Assembly: GCF_904848625.1 (NCBI RefSeq)
Contig: NZ_CAJHCP010000005.1
Span: 124,001 to 188,000 of the forward strand
DNA: 64,000 bases
Reading direction: 5' to 3'
Source of the DNA: Paraburkholderia metrosideri
GTDB lineage: Bacteria > Pseudomonadota > Gammaproteobacteria > Burkholderiales > Burkholderiaceae
Shown here: positions 1 through 8,173 of the stretch, one piece after another
Layout of the letters: every line of letters begins with the position of its first letter
How positions within the stretch are numbered: position 1 is the first letter of the stretch
The notes under the pieces: generated by a model
What the model was told of the DNA's origin: nothing
The model's database searches: none
What the model saw: the letters and a program-made list of their open reading frames with translations, nothing else
Program-made: the position numbers and the translations under genes

Positions 1-726
1 ACGTTGGGCAATGGTGTCGACGGTGGTACGGTTATCCATAACGTGGCAGCAGGCGAGGCGCCTACCGATGCGGTGAACATGAGCCAGCTGAACTCCGTGG
101 TGAACAACGCGGCAGCAGCAGCTAGCAACCCGATGTTCAGCGCCGACGGTAATCGTGATACGCAGGCAGCGACGTCGAGCGGTACGTCGTCGGTGGCTGC
201 CGGTGCGAGCGCCTCTGCAGCAGGTTCGCAGGCCGTAGCAATGGGTGCGAACGCCAGCGCCACGGCTCAAAACTCAGTTGCGTTGGGTGCCGGGTCGACG
301 GCGGATCGCGACAATTCGGTGTCGGTAGGTTCGACGGGTAGCGAACGTCAGATCACCAACGTAGCGGCAGGTACCGCGCCGACCGATGCGGTCAATCTGA
401 GCCAGATGAATAACTCGCTTTCGCAAGGTGTGCAGCAAGCTAATAGCTATACCGATCAGCGTGTCAATGCCACGAACCAGGCGGTCAACGATCTCGCCAA
501 GAACGCTTACTCAGGCATCGCAGCAGCTACCGCGCTGACGATGATTCCAGAAGTCGATGTAGGCAAGAAGATTTCGTTCGGTATCGGTGCGTCGACTTAC
601 CACGGCTATCAGGCTGTCGCACTCGGTGGTACGGCTCGTATCACGGAAAACATCAAGGTGAAAGCGGGTGTCGGGATGTCGAGCGGTGGCACGACTGCTG
701 GGATAGGGGCTTCTTATCAATGGTAA
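1..726 (+). CDS. Trimeric autotransporter adhesin (YadA-like), C-terminal part; 5' end outside window
   Basis: The frame is open from base 1, so only the last ~241 residues are present. Visible in order: a neck motif (NVAAGEAPTDAVNMSQLN, ~15-32), Ala/Ser/Gly-rich head repeats of the AxAxGxxA type (~60-105), a second neck motif (NVAAGTAPTDAVNLSQMN, ~119-136), a short coiled-coil stalk (~137-163) and a YadA-type beta-barrel anchor that ends in an aromatic residue (…GASYQW). Members of this family trimerise in the outer membrane and mediate adhesion to surfaces, hosts or sister cells. The near-identical neck motifs are internal repeats typical of the family. The stop codon lies inside the edge of a transposase relic on the other strand. 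The full length, signal peptide and head architecture cannot be judged here. Confidence 0.9.
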   Translation, partial: TLGNGVDGGTVIHNVAAGEAPTDAVNMSQLNSVVNNAAAAASNPMFSADGNRDTQAATSSGTSSVAAGASASAAGSQAVAMGANASATAQNSVALGAGSTADRDNSVSVGSTGSERQITNVAAGTAPTDAVNLSQMNNSLSQGVQQANSYTDQRVNATNQAVNDLAKNAYSGIAAATALTMIPEVDVGKKISFGIGASTYHGYQAVALGGTARITENIKVKAGVGMSSGGTTAGIGASYQW

Positions 727-1140
727 AAGCCTGGAGCGTGCCAGTGACTTTGAAGTACTGGCACTGCTTGAACTAGCGTAAGCATTGCGAAGTCTACCAG
801 TGAAGCCCGGCAAGAGTTTCAGGTAGCCCTTCACAATCGCGAGCGAGAAGACGGAAACGGTCGAGCCAGCCAAAGCTGTGCTTGACCGTCCACCGCCGGG
901 CCCGCGATACAAAACCCTTTTTCCATTTCTCAAGTTTGATCATCTGCAGTGCAGTGCCATCCTCGAATGTGGCCGGCGCTGACTCTCCTCCTGTGTATCC
1001 TCGATCGGCAAATGCCATCTGCACCGCAAGTCCCGTTTTCTGTCCGCACTTTCCGCTTCATCGTCGTGGACCCATTCCGCGAAGTTCCTTTCTACAGCGT
1101 CCGTGGCTATGCTATCGATGACCGCTAAGCTGAATGAATC
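717..1140 (-). pseudogene. Decayed IS5-family transposase, C-terminal fragment
   Basis: A minus-strand reading frame at 1024-794 carries the IS5/IS427-type signature FADRGYTG, a basic RRW(x)VKHSFGWLDRFRLLARD segment and LPETLAGLHW. The frame then hits a stop. Adding one base at about 797 restores the expected continuation (DFAMLTLVQA...), which runs on to a stop at 717-719. Upstream of ~1040 the frame is also broken by stops. The N-terminal half with the first catalytic aspartates is absent and no terminal inverted repeats were found, so this is a truncated, frameshifted remnant and not a mobile element. It abuts the 3' end of the adhesin gene, a place where IS insertions are tolerated. Confidence 0.7.
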
Positions 1141-1249
1141 AGCTTTTCACTATTCTCCGCAAAATCAGAACGCTCTCCGGTTGATTTCATCATGGATAGA
1201 CCGCGCTTTTTCCTGATACTTTTCTGCTCCAGAAAAAAAAGGAAAAGAC

Positions 1250-2593
1250 ATGAGACGACGCGAGACAAATGCGGAGCGGTACACCCCCTTTCATCACCAC
1301 TACGACGGCGCCCTTCGCTTCAAGCGCGGCACGATGGTGCTCGCCAAATGGAGCCTTGCGTGGATCACACCCGCACTGATAGGACTGGCGGCAGCCCACG
1401 CTGCGGAGGGGCCACAACGGGCCAACTGGGTCAATAGCTGGCAGGGAAGTCCGACCAAAGGCGCGACATTCGACACCAAAGCCTGTCCTTCCGATGTCGG
1501 CGTACAGGATCAGACCGTCCGCAATATCGTGTACCTCAGCACGGGTGGCGACCGCATCCGCGTGAGGATTTCAAACGCTGGCGGTGTGGTGCCGCTGCGG
1601 GTCGGCGCGGCCTCCGTCGCCCCTTCTGCGAGCGATGGACCCGGCCTCGAAGGCGATACCCACGCGCTGCATTTCGGCGGCGCCCAGCAAGTCGTCGTTC
1701 CCGCAGGCGGCGAAGCACTTAGCGATGTAGTCGAACTGCCGGTAAAGTCGTTCGACGCGCTCGCTGTCAGCGTCTACCTTCCGGCGAATACCGGCCCCGC
1801 TACGCAGCATTTCCTCGCGACGCAAACAAGTTATCTGTCCGCAGGCAACCAGACCGGAAGCGGCAATACGGTTGCGTTTGCGCGTCCGGTGAGTTGCTGG
1901 ATGTTCGTCTCTGGTGTCGATGTCGACGCTGCGCCGACGGTCAAGGGCACCCTCGTCACGTTTGGCGATTCGATCACCGACGGCTACCTGTCGACGACCG
2001 GCAAGAACCGCCGCTTTCCGGATGCACTAGCTCGCAGGATGTCGCTGCGCAAAGGCGCGACCCTATCGGTGTCCAACGCGGGCATCAGCGGCAACGAGTT
2101 GTTGACGAACCGCGATCAGGCGATGTTCGGCGTCCCGGCTAGCGAGCGTCTCGCACGCGACGTGCTGACTCAACCGGGCTTGCGTGCAGTGGTGTTTCTC
2201 GAGGGCATCAATGATATCGGCGACAAGTCGGCGAAAGCGGACGACGTCATTCAGGCAATGCAGCAGGTTATCGCGCAGGTTCACGCGGCTGGCGCGCGTA
2301 TTTATGGCGGAACGCTGCTGCCGTTCATGGGATCGAACAGCACTTACCATACCGACTACGGCACGCCAGCGGGAGAACAGGAGCGGCTCAAGGTGAACGA
2401 GTGGATCAGGACCAGCCACGCGTTTGACGGTGTGATCGATTTCGACAAGGTGACCCGCGATCCAGCCAACCCCGACCATATGCGCGCGGTATTCGATAGC
2501 GGCGATCATCTGCATCCGAGCGATGCGGGTTATGAAGCGATGGCACGCGCTGTCGACCTCGATATGATCATGTCCAATCTGGGTCGTCACTAA
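1250..2593 (+). CDS. Secreted SGNH/GDSL-family hydrolase (carbohydrate- or lipid-esterase type)
   Basis: Signature blocks are clear: block I GDSITDG with the nucleophile near Ser241, block II GISGNE (~278-283), block III GIND (~319-322) and block V DHLH with the Asp419/His422 pair. A ~180-residue beta-rich N-terminal part (WVNSWQGSP onward) precedes the catalytic domain, as in secreted GDSL esterases related to rhamnogalacturonan acetylesterase. ATG 1250 has a good ribosome site (AGGAAAAG). However, a typical signal peptide (hydrophobic run ending AHAAEG) begins at ATG 1334, so translation may start there. The substrate is not predictable from sequence alone; an acetylated plant polysaccharide would suit the neighbourhood. 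The gene stands alone and converges on the MarR gene. Confidence 0.8.
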   Translation: MRRRETNAERYTPFHHHYDGALRFKRGTMVLAKWSLAWITPALIGLAAAHAAEGPQRANWVNSWQGSPTKGATFDTKACPSDVGVQDQTVRNIVYLSTGGDRIRVRISNAGGVVPLRVGAASVAPSASDGPGLEGDTHALHFGGAQQVVVPAGGEALSDVVELPVKSFDALAVSVYLPANTGPATQHFLATQTSYLSAGNQTGSGNTVAFARPVSCWMFVSGVDVDAAPTVKGTLVTFGDSITDGYLSTTGKNRRFPDALARRMSLRKGATLSVSNAGISGNELLTNRDQAMFGVPASERLARDVLTQPGLRAVVFLEGINDIGDKSAKADDVIQAMQQVIAQVHAAGARIYGGTLLPFMGSNSTYHTDYGTPAGEQERLKVNEWIRTSHAFDGVIDFDKVTRDPANPDHMRAVFDSGDHLHPSDAGYEAMARAVDLDMIMSNLGRH

Positions 2594-2677
2594 CTGGCGA
2601 ATGACGATCGTGGCGAGGCTTCGTTAGCTACTAAAGCGCGGTCTGCCACGATCCGGTTGAGTTGCTTGACGGCGTTG

Positions 2678-3178
2678 CTAACCTGAAGCTGTGTCGTCGG
2701 TAGAGCTGCGTAGTGGCGCACGGCTCTGATCGTTATTCAAATGGACGAACTTCCGCAACAGCCGCAATAGCTGTTGCGCGTCTTCTTCTCCCATTCCGTC
2801 GAGCAGTCCGTGACTCAATGCATTAACGGCGGGAGTGAATTGAACGAGTAGCTTCTCGCCCTCTGGTGTCAGCAACAGCCGACGTTGGCGGCGCGGCAAA
2901 ACCTCGCGGACAATCCATCCTTTTGCTTCCAGTCGCACGGCGATATCGGCGGTGGTAGACGTGTCGAGGCCAACCCGCTGCGCGAGAGTGACCTGATCCA
3001 GGCCAGGCAGTTCGTGAAGCATCCGCAGCACCGAGTACTGCACCGGTGTGACCTCCCGGCCCAACAACTCATGAAACATCGACACTGAAATCTGATGTGC
3101 GCGTCTGATCAGATGCCCGGGTTGATCGTAAAGGTCGAGACTGATCGCTGAAGCGGTGGTATCTGTTGATGTGGCCAT
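2678..3178 (-). CDS. MarR-family transcriptional regulator, probably of vanAB
   Basis: This 166-residue protein has the MarR winged-helix layout: LGREVTPVQYSVLRML (helices 2-3), a recognition region LAQRVGLDTSTTADIAVRLEAKGWIVR and the beta-wing with basic RRQRRLLLTPEG. MarR dimers usually repress a divergent operon and are released by small phenolic ligands. The gene is divergent from vanA, with a 276-bp shared intergenic region containing an inverted repeat, so control of vanillate demethylation is the obvious inference. A phenolic acid ligand would fit but is not shown. Known VanR proteins of other bacteria belong to the GntR or PadR families, so a MarR-type regulator here would be a different solution. 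Confidence 0.85.
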   Translation of the reverse strand: MATSTDTTASAISLDLYDQPGHLIRRAHQISVSMFHELLGREVTPVQYSVLRMLHELPGLDQVTLAQRVGLDTSTTADIAVRLEAKGWIVREVLPRRQRRLLLTPEGEKLLVQFTPAVNALSHGLLDGMGEEDAQQLLRLLRKFVHLNNDQSRAPLRSSTDDTASG

Positions 3179-3332
3179 GGAAATAAGAAAAGCTGTTGAC
3201 TGGCACGCATCGGGAATCGCCGATGTCTGCGACAGTGCCGGACTTTGCAGGCGTGAGCATTGTCCATGATCGCCGCATTTGCGGAATAAAAGTCGATGTT
3301 AGGGAAAACCTTCATTTAATCATCAAAGTCAT

Positions 3333-3354
3333 ATTGAGTACACTGAATCTCAAT
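3333..3354. promoter_or_regulatory. Inverted repeat, candidate MarR operator in front of vanA
   Basis: ATTGAG (3333-3338) and CTCAAT (3349-3354) form a perfect 6-bp inverted repeat with a 10-bp spacer, and the symmetry extends weakly outward (7 of 9 bases). It lies in the divergent marR-vanA region, about 100 bp before vanA and 150 bp before the regulator gene. Half-site spacing of about 16 bp centre to centre is compatible with a winged-helix dimer. Assignment to the regulator is inference from position. Confidence 0.4.
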
Positions 3355-3454
3355 GAGTGTGCGGAATGAGGCGACGAACGTTTTGTCGATCGACTCATAA
3401 GCGGCGGCTCGATTGACGCCGTTGCGCGCGCTAAAAATAAGGAGTGAGACTCAA

Positions 3455-4549
3455 ATGTTCCCCAAGAACGCGTGGTATGTCGCCTGCATGCCTGACGAAA
3501 TCACGGGCAAGCCGCTCGGCCGCCAGATCTGCGGCGAAGCAATGGTGTTTTATCGAAACGCGGAGGGCGCGGCTGTCGCGCTCGAAGATTTCTGCCCGCA
3601 TCGGGGTGCACCGTTGTCGCTGGGTTTCGTGCGTGACGGCACGCTGGTGTGCGGCTATCACGGACTCGAAATGGGCTGCCAGGGTAAGGCGACCGGCATG
3701 CCGGGCCAGCGCGTCAATGGTTTCCCTTCTATTCGCCACTACCCGGTTATCGAGCGCTATGGCTTTATCTGGGTATGGCCCGGCGATGCGGCTCAGGCCG
3801 ACGCAGCGAAACTGCATCATCTGGAGTGGGCAGAAAGCTCGGCATGGGCATACGGCGGTGGCCTTTATCACATCCGCTGCGACTATAGGCTGATGATCGA
3901 CAACCTGATGGATCTCACGCACGAGACCTACGTGCACGCGAACAGCATCGGGCAAAAAGAAATCGACGAGGCCGCGCCGAAAACCACTAGCGAAGGTGAC
4001 ACGGTCACGACCAGCCGTTTCATGGAGAACGTCGCCGCGCCGTCGTTCTGGAAAATGGCTTTGCGAGGCAATGGCCTCGCCGATGACGTTGCTGTCGACC
4101 GGTGGCAGATTTGCCACTTCACGCCGCCGAGTCATGTGTTGATTGAAGTCGGCGTAGCGCATGCGGGACACGGCGGCTATCACGCGCCGGCTGACAAGAA
4201 AGCTTCGTCGATCGTGGTGGACTTCATTACGCCAGAAACCGAAACGTCGATCTGGTACTTCTGGGGCATGGCCCGCAACTTCCGTCCTGACGACGCGGCA
4301 CTCACAGCCAGCATCCGCGAAGGACAAGCAAAGATTTTCAGCGAAGATCTGGAGATGCTCGAACGTCAGCAGCAAAACCTGCTGAAGTGGCCGGATCGCA
4401 AGCTGCTCAAACTGAATATCGATGCGGGTGGCGTGATGTCACGACGGGTGATTGACCGGTTGCTGGAACTCGAACGCGTCAAGGGAGAAAGCGAAAGTAC
4501 GTCACAGTCTGCGGTTTCCCGCGTTATTCCGGTGCGGGCGGCAACATGA
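3455..4549 (+). CDS. vanA: Vanillate O-demethylase, oxygenase subunit (Rieske non-haem iron)
   Basis: VanA demethylates vanillate to protocatechuate, releasing formaldehyde, with electrons supplied by VanB. The 364-residue protein opens with the family-typical MFPKNAWYVACMPDEI. It has the Rieske cluster ligands C47-x-H49 and C66-x2-H69 (CPHRG and CGYHG), then the mononuclear iron site in NLMDLTHETYVHAN, with His156 and His161 as the iron histidines and Asp153 as the probable bridging aspartate. An in-frame upstream start at 3413 is possible, but ATG 3455 is preferred: it has GGAG ten bases upstream and matches the family N-terminus. The stop overlaps the vanB start (ATGA), so the two are translationally coupled. 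Related aromatic-ether demethylases share these motifs, hence slight doubt on the exact substrate. Confidence 0.9.
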   Translation: MFPKNAWYVACMPDEITGKPLGRQICGEAMVFYRNAEGAAVALEDFCPHRGAPLSLGFVRDGTLVCGYHGLEMGCQGKATGMPGQRVNGFPSIRHYPVIERYGFIWVWPGDAAQADAAKLHHLEWAESSAWAYGGGLYHIRCDYRLMIDNLMDLTHETYVHANSIGQKEIDEAAPKTTSEGDTVTTSRFMENVAAPSFWKMALRGNGLADDVAVDRWQICHFTPPSHVLIEVGVAHAGHGGYHAPADKKASSIVVDFITPETETSIWYFWGMARNFRPDDAALTASIREGQAKIFSEDLEMLERQQQNLLKWPDRKLLKLNIDAGGVMSRRVIDRLLELERVKGESESTSQSAVSRVIPVRAAT

Positions 4550-5505
4550 ACGCATCTATTCTGGATGTACTCGTGACTCGCAAGTGCAATGAAGCACTCG
4601 ATATCGCGAGTTTCGAACTGACCAGCGAAGCGGGTCACGTGTTGCCGCCTTTCGCTGCAGGATCGCATATTGACGTGCATCTTCCTGGCGGCCTCGTGCG
4701 TCAGTACTCGTTATGCAACGACCCGGGTGAAACGCACCGTTACGTTATCGCCGTACTGCGTGACGAATCCGGTCGAGGGGGATCAAAAGCGGTTCATGAT
4801 CTGATCCACGAAGGCGATCGGATTAAGATTAGTGCGCCGCGCAATCATTTCGCTTTGGCGCATGAGGCTCCTCATCATCTGCTGCTGGCGGGCGGAATTG
4901 GCGTGACGCCAATTCTATGCATGGCGGAGCGGCTTGCCGCATCGGGTGAGTCTTTCCACATGCACTATTGCACGCGTTCCAGAGAGCGAACGGCCTTTGC
5001 CGAGCGTATCGAACGGAGTACTTTTTCCAGGTCGGTCCAGTTTCATCACGACGATAGCGGATCCACGTTTGACGTTGAGCAGGTGTTAGATAACGCGCCG
5101 AGCGGGACGCACCTCTATGTTTGCGGTCCTCGAGGATTCATGGACGCAGTGCTAAACACCGCGCGTGCGAAAGGCTGGCCCGAAGAGCGCTTGCATTACG
5201 AGTTCTTTGGCGCGGCTGTCGATCTGAGCGCAGTGGGGAACAGCTTTCAGGTGCGCATTGCCAGTAGCGGCGCAACGATCGAAGTGCCGTCTGAATGCAC
5301 GGTCGTTCAGGCATTGGCGGCAAACGGCATCGAAATCATGACCTCGTGCGAACAGGGTGTATGCGGGACGTGCCTCACCAGAGTTCTGTCCGGCGAACCC
5401 GATCATCTGGACTCTTATCTGACGCCAGAAGAACAAGCCGCCAACGATCAGTTCCTGCCGTGTTGTTCGCGCGCCAGATCTCCGTTGCTCGTACTCGATC
5501 TGTAA
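4546..5505 (+). CDS. vanB: Vanillate O-demethylase, reductase subunit
   Basis: VanB passes electrons from NAD(P)H through a flavin and a plant-type ferredoxin centre to VanA. The 319 residues show the expected order: flavin-binding beta-barrel with RQYSLCNDP (~51-59), a nucleotide-binding fold opening LLLAGGIGVTPI (~107-118) and CGPRGFM (~188-194), and a C-terminal [2Fe-2S] domain with C268, C273, C276 and a fourth cysteine at 306 or 307. Length and domain order match phthalate-dioxygenase-reductase-type proteins. It starts inside the vanA stop codon (ATGA), which supports equal expression. No intrinsic terminator is obvious after it. Confidence 0.9.
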   Translation: MNASILDVLVTRKCNEALDIASFELTSEAGHVLPPFAAGSHIDVHLPGGLVRQYSLCNDPGETHRYVIAVLRDESGRGGSKAVHDLIHEGDRIKISAPRNHFALAHEAPHHLLLAGGIGVTPILCMAERLAASGESFHMHYCTRSRERTAFAERIERSTFSRSVQFHHDDSGSTFDVEQVLDNAPSGTHLYVCGPRGFMDAVLNTARAKGWPEERLHYEFFGAAVDLSAVGNSFQVRIASSGATIEVPSECTVVQALAANGIEIMTSCEQGVCGTCLTRVLSGEPDHLDSYLTPEEQAANDQFLPCCSRARSPLLVLDL

Positions 5506-5825
5506 AGATACCCCGGTCCGCGTTTGATCAACGCCTGAGGTCCAGTACTTTTTACTCGCACTACGGTTCGCACGTCGGAACGGTTTTTAAGCGAATGGAA
5601 GAAGCCGTTCTATGAGTGATTTTATTCATTTCGCATTTGCGAGTGCGTCGAATTATTGTGTAAGGCAAGCCTTCACCCTCGTTAAAGCATAGCAATGAGA
5701 GTCTTTTTTTAAACAGATCGTGCCCTAAAAGGCATAACCTCGCAGACTTTGCTTACGCGTCATAAATGACAGGCTCACTATGGACCCGCTGTCCGCTACG
5801 GGTAGCTAACCATAAGGAGCTGAAA
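5506..5825. other. Intergenic region between vanB and the quorum-sensing synthase gene
   Basis: About 320 bp without a supportable gene. Short open frames here lack ribosome sites and family features. An A+T-rich stretch near 5690-5730 could hold the promoter of the downstream synthase gene. No convincing hairpin terminator for vanAB was found. Confidence 0.4.
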
Positions 5826-7115
5826 ATGAAAAACGCCTTTAATCGGTCGACTCAGGACCACGCGCGGCCGACATTGCCGGATTTCGTGACTTCGCGAGTT
5901 GAAAGGTATTACCGCGAACGCGTGCAGGAAACCTGGGAAGGTGGCCATATCATGCGGGGCCTCATTCCCGATGCTGACGCACTGCATCTGTCGAGCAACG
6001 ACTATCTTGCGATTGCCCGGCATCCGGACATTATTGCCAGCATGGCAAAGACCTTGCTCGAGAGCGGCAACGGTCTATTGATGTCGGCCATTTTCCTGCA
6101 TGGCGATTGTCCATTGCTGCAATTCGAAAACCGGCTTGCCACGTTCATGAATGCCGAGTCAGGGGTATTGTGCCAGTCGGGGTATGCGGCCAATACCGGC
6201 TTGATCCAGTCTATCGCGTCGGCGCAAACACCGGTTTATGTCGACATGATGGCGCACATGTCACTGTGGGAGGGTATTCGCAGCGCGGGCGCCGCGCCTA
6301 TCGCATTCCGTCATAACGACGTGGTCCATCTCGAACAGCAGATCCGCCGATATGGGCAAGGGGTCGTGCTGGTCGACTCGGTGTACAGCACGACGGGCAG
6401 CGTGTGTCGGCTGGTGGAGATTGCCGGCATTTGCGAGGCACATGGGTGCGTGTTTGTTGTCGACGAGTCGCATTCGCTCGGTACACATGGTCCGGGTGGG
6501 GCAGGGATGGTGGTCGAACTCGGACTTGAGTCCCGTGTTGCGTTTCGTACGGCCAGCCTGGCGAAAGCATTCGCGGGGCGCGCTGGTTTTATCACCTGCC
6601 CGGTCGACTTCCAGGAGTACTTCAAATTCGAGTCGAATCCCGCGATTTTTAGCTCGACACTGTTACCGCACGAGATCAGCGGGCTGGACGCTACGCTTTC
6701 GGTGATCCAACGTTCTGACCAGCGCCGCGCAAGACTTGCGTCGAGTGCCGCGTGGTTGAGGCAGCGATTGACTGAACTGGGGTACAACCTGAATGGCAGC
6801 GAGAGTCAGATCATTGCCCTGGAGGCGGGAACGGAGCAACGTACGATCGTGTTGCGCGATGCACTGGAATCGCGAGGCATTTTCGGCTCGGTGTTTTGTG
6901 CCCCCGCGACGGCACGAAATCGCGCACTGATCCGCTTGTCTCTCCACGCCGATCTGAGCGATGCGCAGATCGAGAAGATTGCTAGCGTTTGCCGCGACAT
7001 TCGCACTGAGGTGGAACTCGATAAATGGCCGTCCACGCGGCGGCTTGGCGATGAATTGTCGTCACGCAGACGCAGACGAGAGCTGGTTGACGAGAAAAAT
7101 GCCGTAACGGCATGA
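5826..7115 (+). CDS. cqsA: Alpha-hydroxyketone autoinducer synthase (CqsA/LqsA/JqsA family)
   Basis: This PLP-dependent alpha-oxoamine synthase relative has 429 residues. Key motifs are LSSNDYL (~56-61), the family-typical SGNGLLMSAIFLHG (~80-93), the PLP-phosphate and ring contacts DESHSLGTHG (213-222) and the Schiff-base lysine in ASLAKAF (Lys247). CqsA proteins condense an acyl-CoA with an amino acid or SAM-derived substrate to give a precursor of CAI-1/LAI-1-type signals. AGGAG seven bases before ATG 5826 sets the start; an upstream in-frame ATG at 5766 has no such site. The protein is about 40 residues longer than Vibrio CqsA as I recall it, owing to a C-terminal extension with an RRRRR run. 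It converges with a matching regulator and kinase, which makes signal synthesis more likely than an 8-amino-7-oxononanoate synthase role. Confidence 0.88.
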   Translation: MKNAFNRSTQDHARPTLPDFVTSRVERYYRERVQETWEGGHIMRGLIPDADALHLSSNDYLAIARHPDIIASMAKTLLESGNGLLMSAIFLHGDCPLLQFENRLATFMNAESGVLCQSGYAANTGLIQSIASAQTPVYVDMMAHMSLWEGIRSAGAAPIAFRHNDVVHLEQQIRRYGQGVVLVDSVYSTTGSVCRLVEIAGICEAHGCVFVVDESHSLGTHGPGGAGMVVELGLESRVAFRTASLAKAFAGRAGFITCPVDFQEYFKFESNPAIFSSTLLPHEISGLDATLSVIQRSDQRRARLASSAAWLRQRLTELGYNLNGSESQIIALEAGTEQRTIVLRDALESRGIFGSVFCAPATARNRALIRLSLHADLSDAQIEKIASVCRDIRTEVELDKWPSTRRLGDELSSRRRRRELVDEKNAVTA

Positions 7116-7129
7116 TGGTTTGACAGCGC

Positions 7130-7165
7130 CGGACATGGAGTCCGCCTCGGCGAGTTCCATGTCCG
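7130..7165. terminator. Hairpin between convergent synthase and response-regulator genes
   Basis: CGGACATGGA (7130-7139) pairs perfectly with TCCATGTCCG (7156-7165), and the loop contains a second small stem (CGCC/GGCG). It fills almost the whole 50-bp gap between the two stop codons and abuts the regulator stop. Its symmetry would act in both directions. Neither side has a long T run, so termination strength is uncertain. Confidence 0.5.
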
Positions 7166-8173
7166 TTACATCTCGCGGTCCAGTTTTTCGAGGTAGCTGT
7201 CGTAGCTGTGGATCCGTTCCAGATCCAGTCCTGGTGGATTCGGAATGACCGCATAAACGTAACTCTGCTTGCCGCTTAACTGCGTTGCCGGGTGCATATA
7301 GTCCTGCCACTCGACGCAGTCGGCGGGATAGTGCCCACTGGTTTGCCAGAAGTAAGGCAAGCTGTGCCGGCTGTCCAGCGCGTCCAGGAAACCGGTCGGC
7401 GCGCCTTGTTCAATCGCTATCTCACGCAGACCTCGCAAGGTTTCGTCGGTGTGAACGATCAGCAGATAGGATTTGCCAGTGCTGTCGAGCATCAACAGGC
7501 CGCCGGGGCAATACGAAAGGTAGTGCTCGACAATACCCAGCGAGTCAGATAGCGCGGCTACTCGTGCTGCGAGTATTTCGTCGCGCAGAAACGCATACTC
7601 CGACACGGCGAGGGTGTCGAGTATGGATTGGCACATGTCGTCGAAATAGGCATTCTGTAAATCGTGCACCGCGCGGTTCAGCGCCGGGACAGCAGACGCG
7701 TCCTGTTTGCGAATGAAGCGGTGAATGATGCCTTCGTTGAAGCTCTGCACCGCAATGTGCTCGTCGGCCTTGCCGGTTAGCATGATCTTGCGTACGGACG
7801 GATCGGTCATGCGGCGGCAGAACTCGAGTCCGTTCATGCCGGGCATGTCGTAATCGACGACCACTACCGAGGTAGCCCGGAACCGGTGAGCATTGAGCAC
7901 CTGTTTGCGAACCGTGTTCACACTCAGCGCGATGACCTGTTGCGCGACGTCTTCGTCGGTCCGGTCCCGGAACGGCGCAAAAAGCGGTTCGTCAGACATG
8001 CCGGGGCGGGTGGGGCTGTTCACGAACTCAAGCGCTTCTCCTGGCGAACTGAACAGACGGAAAGCGAGATTCGGGTCAAGCTGAAGGCACAGGTTCGACA
8101 GGAAGGTTGGGCTATCGTCGACGAAGGTCACCGTCGTCGGAAAATAGAATGGCTTGATCATGTGCTTCATCAT
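7166..8173 (-). CDS. Response regulator of LqsR/JqsR type with an unusual output domain
   Basis: 335 residues. The N-terminal receiver has the acidic pair D19-D20, the phospho-acceptor Asp107 in VVVDYDMPGMNG, Thr133 in MLTGKA and Lys156 in FIRKQD. The acidic pair and phospho-Asp are 87-88 residues apart, about 45 more than in a standard receiver, so a segment at roughly 50-97 is inserted. No DNA-binding helix-turn-helix is visible downstream. The C-terminal ~130 residues (GGLLMLDSTGKSYLLIVH...) look like a sensory alpha/beta fold with PAS-like features. The neighbouring kinase gene overlaps its start by 4 bp, so the pair is co-transcribed. In Legionella and Janthinobacterium the equivalent regulator sits beside the synthase and kinase, which supports the call. 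Its output mechanism is unknown to me. Confidence 0.8.
   Translation of the reverse strand: MMKHMIKPFYFPTTVTFVDDSPTFLSNLCLQLDPNLAFRLFSSPGEALEFVNSPTRPGMSDEPLFAPFRDRTDEDVAQQVIALSVNTVRKQVLNAHRFRATSVVVVDYDMPGMNGLEFCRRMTDPSVRKIMLTGKADEHIAVQSFNEGIIHRFIRKQDASAVPALNRAVHDLQNAYFDDMCQSILDTLAVSEYAFLRDEILAARVAALSDSLGIVEHYLSYCPGGLLMLDSTGKSYLLIVHTDETLRGLREIAIEQGAPTGFLDALDSRHSLPYFWQTSGHYPADCVEWQDYMHPATQLSGKQSYVYAVIPNPPGLDLERIHSYDSYLEKLDREM

Noticed and set aside
5766..5825. Upstream ATG extending the autoinducer synthase by 20 residues
   Set aside because: No ribosome site at 5766, while 5826 has AGGAG at proper spacing and the extension does not resemble the family.
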